NCBI GenBank assembly: GCA_021390615.1
Contig: JAJEJU010000025.1
Location: forward strand, 1,364,001 to 1,428,000
DNA: 64,000 bases
Direction of reading: 5' to 3'
Source: Rhodanobacteraceae bacterium ZG21-1
GTDB lineage: Bacteria > Pseudomonadota > Gammaproteobacteria > Xanthomonadales > Rhodanobacteraceae
Shown: one piece after another, positions 45,376 through 53,354 of the stretch
Numbering within the stretch: the first letter of the stretch is position 1
How the letters are laid out: each line of letters starts with the position of its first letter
Program-made: the position numbers and the translations under genes
Notes under the pieces: generated by a model
Told to the model about the DNA's origin: nothing
The model's input: only the letters and a program-made list of their open reading frames with translations
Database searches by the model: none

Positions 45376-46302
45376 ATGGACCGCCTCGACGACATCGGCC
45401 TGTTCCTGCGCGTGCTCGACCTGGGCTCGATCAGCGCCGCCGCGCGCAGCATGGATCTGTCGGTCGCGGTGGCCAGCCAGCGCCTGAAGCGGCTGGAGCA
45501 CGAACTCGGCGTGCGCCTGCTGCACCGGACCACGCGGCAGTTGCGCGCCACTCCGGAAGGCGCCGCGCTGGCCGAGCAGGGGCGCCCGCTGATCGAGGAT
45601 CTGGAAGCGCTGACCGGCGGCCTGCGGCAGGCGGGCGCCGGCGTCGGCGGCACCTTGCGCCTGACCATGTCGGCCGCCTTCGGCAACCAGTACATCTCGC
45701 CGCTGCTGCCGCAGTTCCTGGCCCTGCATCCCGGCGTGCGGCTCAGCGTGAACCTCACCGACCAGGTACTGGACCTGGTCAGCGCCGGGCTCGACCTGGC
45801 CATCCGCGTCGGCGAGCTGGCCGACTCGCGCCTGGTGGCGCGCCGGCTGGCGGTCAATCGCCGCGTACTGTGCGCGGCGCCGGACTATCTGCGCCGGTAC
45901 GGTACGCCGCAGACCCCGGCCGACCTGGCGCGCCACGAATGCCTGCTGCTGGTCGGCAGCCTGGGGCGCCAGGACATGTGGCGGTTGACCGGGCCGGACG
46001 GGCAGGACATCGCCGTGCGGGTGAACGGCCGGCTCGAGAGCAATTCCGGTGAAATGCTGCGCGACGCGGCGGTCGGCGGGCTAGGCATCGCGCAGCACTC
46101 GACCTGGCATATCGGCGACGACCTGCGCGCCGGGCGCGTGCAGATCGTGCTGCCCGACTACCCGATCCGCGACAGCGGCATCTACGCGGTGACCCCGCAG
46201 CGCCGGCTGATGCCGCCGCGGGTGCGCGTCTTCGTCGACTTCCTTGCCGCGCAGCTCGGCGAGCTGCCGCCGTGGGACCGCGGGCTGCCGCTGCGCCGCT
46301 GA
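45376..46302 (+). CDS. LysR family transcriptional regulator
   Basis: A 308-residue regulator. The winged HTH spans about 1-60 (FLRVLDLGSISAAARSMDLS, VASQRLKRLEHELGVRLLHR), and the effector-binding domain follows from about 90 (GGTLRLTMSAAFGNQYISPL). The subgroup (DhcR/YafC-like) often controls an adjacent exporter or oxidoreductase. The divergent MFS-GDSL-AKR operon is its probable target; the inverted repeat at 45353-45371 is its probable site. Confidence 0.93.
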   Translation: MDRLDDIGLFLRVLDLGSISAAARSMDLSVAVASQRLKRLEHELGVRLLHRTTRQLRATPEGAALAEQGRPLIEDLEALTGGLRQAGAGVGGTLRLTMSAAFGNQYISPLLPQFLALHPGVRLSVNLTDQVLDLVSAGLDLAIRVGELADSRLVARRLAVNRRVLCAAPDYLRRYGTPQTPADLARHECLLLVGSLGRQDMWRLTGPDGQDIAVRVNGRLESNSGEMLRDAAVGGLGIAQHSTWHIGDDLRAGRVQIVLPDYPIRDSGIYAVTPQRRLMPPRVRVFVDFLAAQLGELPPWDRGLPLRR

Positions 46303-46370
46303 GCGATTGCCAGCGCGCGGGCCGATCGGCCATGCTGCGGCGAGCACCGCCCCCGCCCGCCAGGTCAGCC

Positions 46371-47129
46371 ATGCCCGCGACGCATCCCGGCGCCCACGCC
46401 GACGTCTCCCTGATGATCGCCACGCCCACCTACAACCAGCAGGTGGCGGCCTCCTATGCCACCTGCCTGGTGCAGCTGGTGATGCAGGCACATCTGAACG
46501 GCATCCTGGTGCAGAACATCCACACCACCAGCTCGGCCCTGCTGGCGCAGTCGCGCAACCAGCTGGCGCACCGCTTCATGCAGAGCGAATGCACCCACCT
46601 GCTGTTCATCGATTCGGACATGGTGTTCCGCGCCGACGACGTGCTGCGCCTGCTCCACGAGGACAAGGAAGTGATCGCCGCGATCTGCCCGCGCAAGCTG
46701 ATCGACTGGCAGGCCGCAGCCGACTACGCGCGCCGCCATCCGCAGGCCAGCGCGGCCGAGGTGCAGCTGGCCAGCGCCTTGTACGCCGGCTACGAGCCGC
46801 TGCAGGCGGGCCCGTTCGAGGTGGACGCGCCGCTCGAGGTGGTCAGCATCGGCACCGGCATCATGCTGATCCGGCGCGAGGCCTTCGAACGCCTGCGCCG
46901 GCTGCCGGACCACCGCACCATCCAGCTCGGGCCGGACCGCGGCATCGAGGTGTTCTTCGACACTAGCTTCGCCGACGGCCAGTTCGTTTCCGAGGACATC
47001 GCCTTCTGCAAGCGCCTGCGCCTGGCCGGCGCACGCATCCATGGCGCACCCTGGTTTCGTATCGGCCATGTGGGCAACCACGAATTCGTGAGCGACCTGC
47101 CCGCGCTGGCGCGCAGCGAAGCCCCCTGA
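46371..47129 (+). CDS. GT-A-fold glycosyltransferase-like protein
   Basis: A 252-residue soluble protein. VSLMIATPTYNQQVAASYAT opens a nucleotide-sugar fold, LLAQSRNQLAHRFMQSECTH precedes the DxD-like motif FIDSDMVFRADDV (metal and sugar nucleotide binding), and VSIGTGIMLIRREAFERL and VSEDIAFCKRLRLAG complete the fold. Similar proteins occur in phages and polysaccharide loci; donor and acceptor are unknown. An earlier in-frame Met at 46332 is possible, but 46371 gives the natural start. Confidence 0.72.
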   Translation: MPATHPGAHADVSLMIATPTYNQQVAASYATCLVQLVMQAHLNGILVQNIHTTSSALLAQSRNQLAHRFMQSECTHLLFIDSDMVFRADDVLRLLHEDKEVIAAICPRKLIDWQAAADYARRHPQASAAEVQLASALYAGYEPLQAGPFEVDAPLEVVSIGTGIMLIRREAFERLRRLPDHRTIQLGPDRGIEVFFDTSFADGQFVSEDIAFCKRLRLAGARIHGAPWFRIGHVGNHEFVSDLPALARSEAP

Positions 47130-47186
47130 GCAGGCGCGGCGTCCGCGCGGATGTCCCCGCCACACCCTTCGCCGAGGAAACCGTCG

Positions 47187-47858
47187 ATGATCGTCGTGCA
47201 CCATCTCAACAATTCGCGCTCGCAGCGCATCCTGTGGCTGCTCGAGGAACTGGAGCTGCCCTACGAGATCGTGCGCTACCAGCGCGACCCGCGCACCATG
47301 CTGGCGCCGCCGGAACTGCGCCGCATCCATCCGCTGGGCAAGTCGCCGGTGCTGGTCGACGGCGAGTTCACCCTGGCCGAGTCTGGCGCGATCATCGAGT
47401 ACCTGGCCGAGCGCTACGGCGAGGGCCGGCTGCTGCCGCCGGCCGGCACGCCGGCCCGCCTGCGCTGCCGCTACTGGCTGCATTACGCCGAAGGCTCGCT
47501 GATGCCGCCGCTGCTGCTGAAGCTGGTGTTCCACAAGGTGGCCACCGCACCGGCGCCGTTCCTGGCGCGGCCGGTGGTGAAAGGCGTCGCGGCCAAGGCG
47601 AACCGCGGCTTCATCGACCCGCAGCTCAAGCTGCATCTGGATTACCTGGAGGGCGAGCTGGCCGAACATCCCTGGTTCGCCGGCGACGACTTCAGCGTGG
47701 CGGACATCCAGCTCAGCTTTCCGCTGGAGGCCGCGACCGCGCGCGCCGGGCTCGATGCCAACCGGCCGAAGCTGTGGGATTTCCTGCAGCGCATCCACGC
47801 GCGCCCCGCCTACCGGCGCGCGCTGGCCCGCGGCGGCGAATACGCGCTGGCGGACTGA
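47187..47858 (+). CDS. Glutathione S-transferase
   Basis: A 223-residue cytosolic GST. The thioredoxin-like N-domain (1-80) has SRSQRILWLLEELELPYEIV with the catalytic Ser region, the cis-Pro in KSPVLVDG and the glutathione-binding ESGAIIEYLAERYG. The all-helical C-domain includes FAGDDFSVADIQLSFPL, the N-capping box. GAGGA lies eight bases upstream. Confidence 0.92.
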   Translation: MIVVHHLNNSRSQRILWLLEELELPYEIVRYQRDPRTMLAPPELRRIHPLGKSPVLVDGEFTLAESGAIIEYLAERYGEGRLLPPAGTPARLRCRYWLHYAEGSLMPPLLLKLVFHKVATAPAPFLARPVVKGVAAKANRGFIDPQLKLHLDYLEGELAEHPWFAGDDFSVADIQLSFPLEAATARAGLDANRPKLWDFLQRIHARPAYRRALARGGEYALAD

Positions 47859-48129
47859 GCAGTGACGCGGCGCGATCGAACGGGCGCCGCCGCCGTGTTT
47901 TTTCAGCCTCAATAGCGGGGATGCGCGTGCGCGGTGGCCATCGACGCGGCACCGACGCCGCTAGGTGAACGCGTCCTGACACGCAGCCGGCGGAGCAGCC
48001 TCGTTTTACGCCTCGCTCACACCAGCGCTGGCACCTTGGTTTTACGTATCGGACGGCAACGCCGCGACACCGGCGTTTCGCCATCGCCCATACACGACGA
48101 CCACCACATAAAAACCACAGGAGATTGCC

Positions 48130-48465
48130 ATGGGCAGGAACATCGACCTCGAGCGCACCCTCAGCGACGCCGGCGAGCAGGCTGGCAGGCGCGTGCGTCA
48201 CTATGCCGACGGCGCCGCCGAGGCGGCGCAGGATTGGATCGAGCGCGGACGCCGTGGCAGCCTCAAGTTCGGCCGTCGCGGGCGTGACTACGGCAAGCAG
48301 CTGTCGCGCAAGGCGGAGGATTTCGCCGACGAGGCGAACTACCAGTACCGTCGCCTGCGCCGTCACGTGAATCGCCATCCGGTCGCCGCCGTGGCGATCG
48401 TGGCCGGCACCATCGGCGCCTTCCTGCTGCTGCGCCGCGCGTTCCGCAGCGACGACGAGGATTGA
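48130..48465 (+). CDS. DUF883/ElaB-like membrane-anchored protein
   Basis: A 111-residue protein: a long charged amphipathic helix (1-80, with LERTLSDAGEQAGRRVRHYA and LSRKAEDFADEANYQYRRLR) and a single C-terminal membrane helix (about 86-101) ending in acidic residues. This is the layout of the YqjD/ElaB/DUF883 group, which tethers ribosomes to the membrane in stationary phase in E. coli. AGGAG lies seven bases upstream. A strong bidirectional terminator follows. Confidence 0.68.
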   Translation: MGRNIDLERTLSDAGEQAGRRVRHYADGAAEAAQDWIERGRRGSLKFGRRGRDYGKQLSRKAEDFADEANYQYRRLRRHVNRHPVAAVAIVAGTIGAFLLLRRAFRSDDED

Positions 48466-48529
48466 GCAAGTCCGGCGCGCGTACGCTCGCTGGCCGCGAC
48501 GAGGCCATAAAAGACGAGGTCATAAAAAA

Positions 48530-48554
48530 GCCGGGCAGCTGCCCGGCTTTTTTT
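48530..48554. terminator. Bidirectional intrinsic terminator
   Basis: A perfect 18-bp palindrome (nine-base arms GCCGGGCAG/CTGCCCGGC) flanked by six A on the left and seven T on the right. It ends transcription from the DUF883-like gene (+) and from the ompA-like gene (-). Confidence 0.92.
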
Positions 48555-48579
48555 ATCGCGCGACTGCGCAGGCTCAGCC

Positions 48580-49089
48580 TTACTGCAGCACGGTGTAGTC
48601 CACTTCCACGCGGCGGTTGGGCGCCAGGCAGGTCATCAGGTGGCTGCCCTTCAGATGCGGGCATTCGGCGATCGGCTCGGCTTCGCCGCGGCCTTCGGTA
48701 TGGATCACCCCGGCCGGAACGCCGTGCGCCACCAGGTAGTCGCGCACGGCCTCTGCGCGCTTCTCCGACAGCTTCTGGTTGTAATCCGCATTGCCGACGC
48801 GATCGGTATAGCCCACCAGCTGCACCGAATTGATCTGCTTCGCCGCGCGCAGCTTGTCGACCAGGGCGTCGAGCTCGCTATGCGGCGCGCCGCTCTGCAG
48901 ATCGGCCTTGCCGAAGCCGAACAGCGCATCGGACGACAGGCTCTGATGCGAATTCACCGGAACCGCCGGCGGCGGCGGTGGCGGAGCATGGTGCACCGGC
49001 TTCGCCGGCGGCTCGGACTGGCACGCGGCCAGGGACAACACGGCGGCGCCGACAACGGCGACGGTAAATGCGCGAACAAACTTGTGCAT
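48580..49089 (-). CDS. OmpA-family peptidoglycan-binding lipoprotein
   Basis: A 169-residue outer membrane lipoprotein. The signal ends in lipobox LSLAAC; a Pro-rich linker follows, then an OmpA C-terminal domain: LFGFGKADLQ, VQLVGYTDRVGNADYNQKLS, EKRAEAVRDYL and the closing PNRRVEVDY. TD and the NxxLSxxRA helix bind the diaminopimelate of peptidoglycan. The first part lacks a beta-barrel, so it is a Pal-like tether, though no tol genes are near. A CRP/Clp-like site lies about 220 bp upstream of the start. Confidence 0.9.
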   Translation of the reverse strand: MHKFVRAFTVAVVGAAVLSLAACQSEPPAKPVHHAPPPPPPAVPVNSHQSLSSDALFGFGKADLQSGAPHSELDALVDKLRAAKQINSVQLVGYTDRVGNADYNQKLSEKRAEAVRDYLVAHGVPAGVIHTEGRGEAEPIAECPHLKGSHLMTCLAPNRRVEVDYTVLQ

Positions 49090-49311
49090 GGCCTCTTTCC
49101 CTCGTACCACGTGGCAAATGATGCGCGAACGACCGAACGGAAGCGTCCTGCGCCGGCTGCAGCCGGCGCTGCACCGCGGACCGGACCGCGGCGCATCCCC
49201 TGGAAAGACGGCTTCCCCTCCCCTCGCGCCGCTAGCATAGCCACACAAACCTACGAGTTGGCTATCCAGCCCCCGGTAAAAAGTGGTGTGGATTAGGCCC
49301 AACCGAGCAAA

Positions 49312-49327
49312 CGTGACTTTCGTCACA
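49312..49327. promoter_or_regulatory. CRP/Clp-like binding site upstream of the ompA-like gene
   Basis: CGTGA-N6-TCACA, nine of ten consensus matches, with the GTGAC-N4-GTCACAAC core shared with 1360-1375. A possible -10 (TATGCT, minus strand, 49234-49239) would put the site near -90, a permitted activator position. Confidence 0.5.
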
Positions 49328-49362
49328 ACAAACCGCCCCGAGGGCTCCGCTGCGGGCGGCAC

Positions 49363-49392
49363 AAAAAAAGAACCTGCCGCGAGGGCAGGTTC
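49363..49392 (-). terminator. Intrinsic terminator of aceE
   Basis: On the minus strand GAACCTGCC and GGCAGGTTC arms close a five-base loop, followed by seven T. It lies 26 bases after the aceE stop. Confidence 0.92.
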
Positions 49393-49418
49393 TCTCTTGA
49401 CCCACGGAGCGCCGCGAC

Positions 49419-52112
49419 TTACACGGTCAACGGGTTCGGCTTGGCCGGATCGAGCTTGTACTCCTTGATCGCGCGGCTGACGTCCTTGGCGTTGAGCTTG
49501 CCCTCGCGGGCCAGCGCGGCCAGGGCGGCATGGGCGATCCAGTAGCGGTCCACCTCGAAGAAGTCGCGCAGGTGGGCGCGGGTGTCCGAGCGGCCGTAGC
49601 CGTCGGTGCCCAGCACGGTGTAGCGCATGCCTTCGGGCATGAAGGCGCGGATCTGGTCGGCGAACTCGCGCACGTAGTCGGTGGCGGCGACGGCCGGGCC
49701 CTGGCGGCCCTGCAGCAGCTCGGTGACGTACGGCAGGCGCTGCTCGGCCTCCGGATGCAGGCGGTTCCAGCGCTCGGCATCGAAACCGTCGCGACGCAGC
49801 TCGCTGAAGCTGGGGCAGGACCAGATGTCGGCGCTGACGCCGAAATCCTTTTCCAGCAGCTCGGCGGCGGCGATCACCTCGCGCAGGATGGTGCCCGAGC
49901 CCAGCAGCTGCACGCGCGGCTCGCCCTTCTTCGGCTTGCCGGCGTCCTTGAACAGGTACATGCCCTTGATGATGCCTTCCTCGCTGCCCTTGGGCAGGTC
50001 CGGATGGCTGTAGTTCTCGTTCATCACGGTCAAGTAGTAATAGATGTCTTCCTGTTCCTGCATCATGCGGCGGGTGCCGTCCTGCATGATGACCGCCACC
50101 TCGTAGGAGAAGGTCGGGTCATAGGACTTCACGTTCGGAATCGCGCCGGACATCAGGTGCGAATGGCCGTCTTCGTGCTGCAGGCCCTCGCCGTTCAGCG
50201 TGGTGCGGCCGGAGGTGCCGCCGATCAGGAAGCCGCGCGAGCGCATGTCGCCGGCCGCCCAGGCCAGGTCGCCGATGCGCTGGAAGCCGAACATCGAGTA
50301 GTAGATGAAGAACGGCAGCATCGGCTGGTCGCTGAGGCTGTAGCTGGTCGCCGCGGCCATCCAGGCGGCCATGCCGCCGGCCTCGCTGATGCCTTCCTGC
50401 AGCACCTGGCCCTTCTGGTCTTCGCGGTAGTAGAGCAGCTGGTCGGCGTCCTGCGGGCGGTATTTCTGGCCGAACGGCGCGTAGATGCCGATCTGGCGGA
50501 ACATGCCCTCCATGCCGAAGGTGCGCGCCTCGTCGGCAACGATCGGCACGATGCGCTCGCCGATCTGCTTGTCGCGCAGCAGCAGATTCATGCCGCGCAC
50601 CAGCGCCATGGTGGTGGAGATCTCGCGGTCGCCGGTGCCCTTGGTGATCTGCTCGAACGCGGCCAGGTCCGGCGCGCGCAGCTGCACGCTGGACTTGCGC
50701 CGGCGCTGCGGCAGCGCGCCGCCGAGCGCACGACGGCGCTCCAGCATGTACTGCACTTCCGGCGAATCCTTGCCGGGGTGGTAGTACGGCACGTCTTTGA
50801 GCTTGTCGTCCGGCACCGGGATGTTGAAGCGGTCGCGGAAATGGCGCACCGCCTCGTCGTCCAGCTTCTTCTGCTGGTGGGTGGGATTCTGCGACTCGCC
50901 GGCCGCGCCCATGCCGTAGCCCTTCACGGTCTTGGCCAGGATCACCGTGGGCCGGCCCTGGGTGTTCACCGCCGCGTGGTAGGCGGCATACACCTTGTGC
51001 GGGTCATGGCCGCCGCGGTTGAGGCGCCAGATGTCGTCGTCGGACAGGTTGGCGACCATCTCGCGCGTCTCCGGATACTTGCCGAAGAAGTGCTCGCGCG
51101 TGTACGCGCCGCCGAAGGCCTTGCAGGCCTGGTACTCGCCGTCCACGGTTTCCATCATCAGCTTGCGCAGCACGCCCTTGCTGTCGCGTGCGAGGAGCGG
51201 ATCCCAGTAGGAACCCCACACCACCTTCAGCGCATTCCAGCCGGCGCCGCGGAACACGCCTTCGAGTTCCTGGATGATCTTGCCGTTGCCGCGCACCGGG
51301 CCGTCCAGGCGCTGCAGGTTGCAGTTGACCACGAAGATCAGGTTGTCCAGGCCTTCGCGGCCGGCCAGCGAGATCGCGCCCAGCGACTCCGGCTCGTCGG
51401 TCTCGCCGTCGCCGAGGAAGCACCACACCTTGCGGTCGCTCTTCGGGATCAGGCCGCGGTGCTCGAGGTACTTCCAGAAGTGCGCCTGGTAGATCGCCTG
51501 GATCGGACCCAGGCCCATCGACACCGTGGGCACCTGCCAGTAGTCCGGCATCAGCCAGGGGTGCGGATAAGAGGACAGGCCATGGCCCTTGCCGGCCACT
51601 TCCATGCGGAACAGGTCGAGCTGTTCCTCGCCGATGCGCCCTTCCAGGAACGAACGCGCATACACGCCCGGGCTGGAATGGCCCTGGTGGAACACCAGGT
51701 CGCCCGGATGCTCCGCGCTGGGCGCGCGCCAGAAGTGGTTGAAGCCGACGTCGTACAGCGTGGCCGAGGAAGCGAAGCTGGCGATGTGGCCGCCCAGCTC
51801 GCCCGGCTTGCGGTTGGCGCGCACCACCATCGCCATCGCGTTCCAGCGGATCAGGGTGCGGATGCGCCATTCCATCGCGCCATCACCGGGCATCTTCGCC
51901 TCGTTGCCGGGAGCGATGGTGTTGACGTATTCGGTGGTGGGATCGAACGGCAGATAGCCGCCGGCGCGACGGGTGGAATCAACCAGGCGCTCGAGCAGAA
52001 AATGCGCGCGCTCGGCGCCGTCGTGGTTGATGACCGCGTTGAGCGAGTCGACCCATTCCTTGGTTTCGGTGGGGTCCAGGTCCTGATTCAGGATATCGTC
52101 GAGCTGATCCAT
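49419..52112 (-). CDS. aceE: Pyruvate dehydrogenase E1 component (homodimeric type)
   Basis: Thiamine-diphosphate enzyme that decarboxylates pyruvate and acetylates the lipoyl groups of AceF. The 897-residue length is that of the gammaproteobacterial homodimeric E1. The ThDP motif begins GDGETDEPES at 234 and closes with NCNLQ near 264-268. Other conserved blocks are HQGHSSPGVYARSFLEGR and GRTTLNGEGLQHEDGHSH. The start at 52112 (MDQLDDILN) is the family start; GGAGAG is a little far upstream. A strong terminator follows. E2 and E3 are encoded at 7.2-10.8 kb, so the complex is split over two loci. Malic enzyme is the next minus-strand gene upstream, with one plus-strand gene between. Confidence 0.97.
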   Translation of the reverse strand: MDQLDDILNQDLDPTETKEWVDSLNAVINHDGAERAHFLLERLVDSTRRAGGYLPFDPTTEYVNTIAPGNEAKMPGDGAMEWRIRTLIRWNAMAMVVRANRKPGELGGHIASFASSATLYDVGFNHFWRAPSAEHPGDLVFHQGHSSPGVYARSFLEGRIGEEQLDLFRMEVAGKGHGLSSYPHPWLMPDYWQVPTVSMGLGPIQAIYQAHFWKYLEHRGLIPKSDRKVWCFLGDGETDEPESLGAISLAGREGLDNLIFVVNCNLQRLDGPVRGNGKIIQELEGVFRGAGWNALKVVWGSYWDPLLARDSKGVLRKLMMETVDGEYQACKAFGGAYTREHFFGKYPETREMVANLSDDDIWRLNRGGHDPHKVYAAYHAAVNTQGRPTVILAKTVKGYGMGAAGESQNPTHQQKKLDDEAVRHFRDRFNIPVPDDKLKDVPYYHPGKDSPEVQYMLERRRALGGALPQRRRKSSVQLRAPDLAAFEQITKGTGDREISTTMALVRGMNLLLRDKQIGERIVPIVADEARTFGMEGMFRQIGIYAPFGQKYRPQDADQLLYYREDQKGQVLQEGISEAGGMAAWMAAATSYSLSDQPMLPFFIYYSMFGFQRIGDLAWAAGDMRSRGFLIGGTSGRTTLNGEGLQHEDGHSHLMSGAIPNVKSYDPTFSYEVAVIMQDGTRRMMQEQEDIYYYLTVMNENYSHPDLPKGSEEGIIKGMYLFKDAGKPKKGEPRVQLLGSGTILREVIAAAELLEKDFGVSADIWSCPSFSELRRDGFDAERWNRLHPEAEQRLPYVTELLQGRQGPAVAATDYVREFADQIRAFMPEGMRYTVLGTDGYGRSDTRAHLRDFFEVDRYWIAHAALAALAREGKLNAKDVSRAIKEYKLDPAKPNPLTV

Positions 52113-52375
52113 CGGGATGTTTCTCTCCGCGGCGCCGGGGGAAGACGCGGCTGCAGGTGAAGTCGCGCCGGGAAGCGCGAGGGAACTTTGCAAGTCTAGC
52201 GCTGCGGAAGCGGGCCGCCAATTCGCAAGATGGCAGTACGCTCCCGCATGGACCGCCCGGCCTGCCGCCGTGCGCGCCGCGAAACGAGGCGGCAGCGGAT
52301 GCTAGGATCGCCCACCAGGTCGGTGCGCCGCTCGTTACGAGCAGCCGGACAAGCTGGCCACAGGAGCAAACCGCG

Positions 52376-53293
52376 ATGGAACGATCCCGCCGAACGCGGC
52401 GCAGCCGCACACATTCCCCACTGACACCGCTTCGTCGGCGCGCACGCCTTGCAGGATCGCTGGGCTTGCTGCTGCTTGGCGGCTGCGGCGGTTGTGGCAG
52501 CTTTGTCGGGAATGGCCTGACTTGCGCGGGACTCAAGGTCGTGGCGACCCCGATCATGGTGGCCGACCATATCGCCCAACCCTTCCGCGACACCCGGGTA
52601 AAGATCAGCCCGGCGGAGCTGGCGCGGCGGCAGGACAACTACCGCCGGCTGCAGGCCGGCGACCCCGAAGCCATCGCCGCCTGCGCCATGCATTGCTGGA
52701 TCTATCCGGCGGTGACGTTCGAGGTCGAGTACGCCCAGGAGCTGGCCAGCAGCCGGAAAGTCATCGGATGGTGGGGCGCCCACCCCGAACCGGAGCAGTT
52801 GCCGGTGCTTGTCCGATCCTATGAGCTGCTTGCCGGCGAGCTGAAGACGTCGGACCCGGCGCAGGCCGAAGCCTATCTGCGGCAGGCCGCGCTATGGCTG
52901 ACCGATCCGCGCATCGAAGCCGGCCTGACATCGCCGCGCTACGGCGCCAATCTGGAATTCGGCACCACGGAACCCGTCGCCGGCCAACCCTACGACCGCA
53001 ACTACTACAACGCCTTCGCCCAGGCGGTGCAATCGAGCCTGATGCTGTTGCGCTATCGGGGCAGGCCCGGGCGGGCGCCGGACCCATCGATCCTGACAAC
53101 TCACTGTCAGGCTATCGCGGCGTGGCCTCCCGCGTGGATGTCTGCGGAACAGGCTGCTACGACGCTCAAGGGCGCCTGCGCGGAAGCGGCCAGGATCCAG
53201 CAGGTCGCCGCACCGCTGCCGATCGACGGGCTGCTCGACCCCGAACCCATGCCGAGCGGCGGTCTGAACAAGACGGCGCCCGAGGCTAAATAA
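52376..53293 (+). CDS. Hypothetical lipoprotein, 305 aa
   Basis: A basic N-terminus (MERSRRTRRSRTHSPLTP) precedes a hydrophobic segment ending in LLLLGGC, which may be a lipobox (Cys near residue 37). The mature part is helical with several Cys and no family I recognise: ELARRQDNYRRLQAGDPEAI, CAMHCWIYPAVTFEVEY, then DPAQAEAYLRQAALWLTDPR, which has the look of Sel1/TPR-like repeats. AGGAG lies nine bases before the start. It is divergent from aceE. Confidence 0.62.
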   Translation: MERSRRTRRSRTHSPLTPLRRRARLAGSLGLLLLGGCGGCGSFVGNGLTCAGLKVVATPIMVADHIAQPFRDTRVKISPAELARRQDNYRRLQAGDPEAIAACAMHCWIYPAVTFEVEYAQELASSRKVIGWWGAHPEPEQLPVLVRSYELLAGELKTSDPAQAEAYLRQAALWLTDPRIEAGLTSPRYGANLEFGTTEPVAGQPYDRNYYNAFAQAVQSSLMLLRYRGRPGRAPDPSILTTHCQAIAAWPPAWMSAEQAATTLKGACAEAARIQQVAAPLPIDGLLDPEPMPSGGLNKTAPEAK

Positions 53294-53354
53294 GAAACGG
53301 CAAGTAAGCTTGGGACGGCGGGCACGTCGATGCGCACCCGCCGCCCAGGCGCGA

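Noticed and set aside
48003-48046. Two copies of GTTTTACG upstream of the DUF883-like gene as a sigma-factor promoter
   Set aside because: The copies are 36 bases apart and fit no promoter consensus I know; chance is a fair explanation.
49530-52160. 876-codon plus-strand frame opposite aceE
   Set aside because: Antisense shadow of a well-conserved enzyme; composition is His/Ala/Val-rich with no recognised domain.
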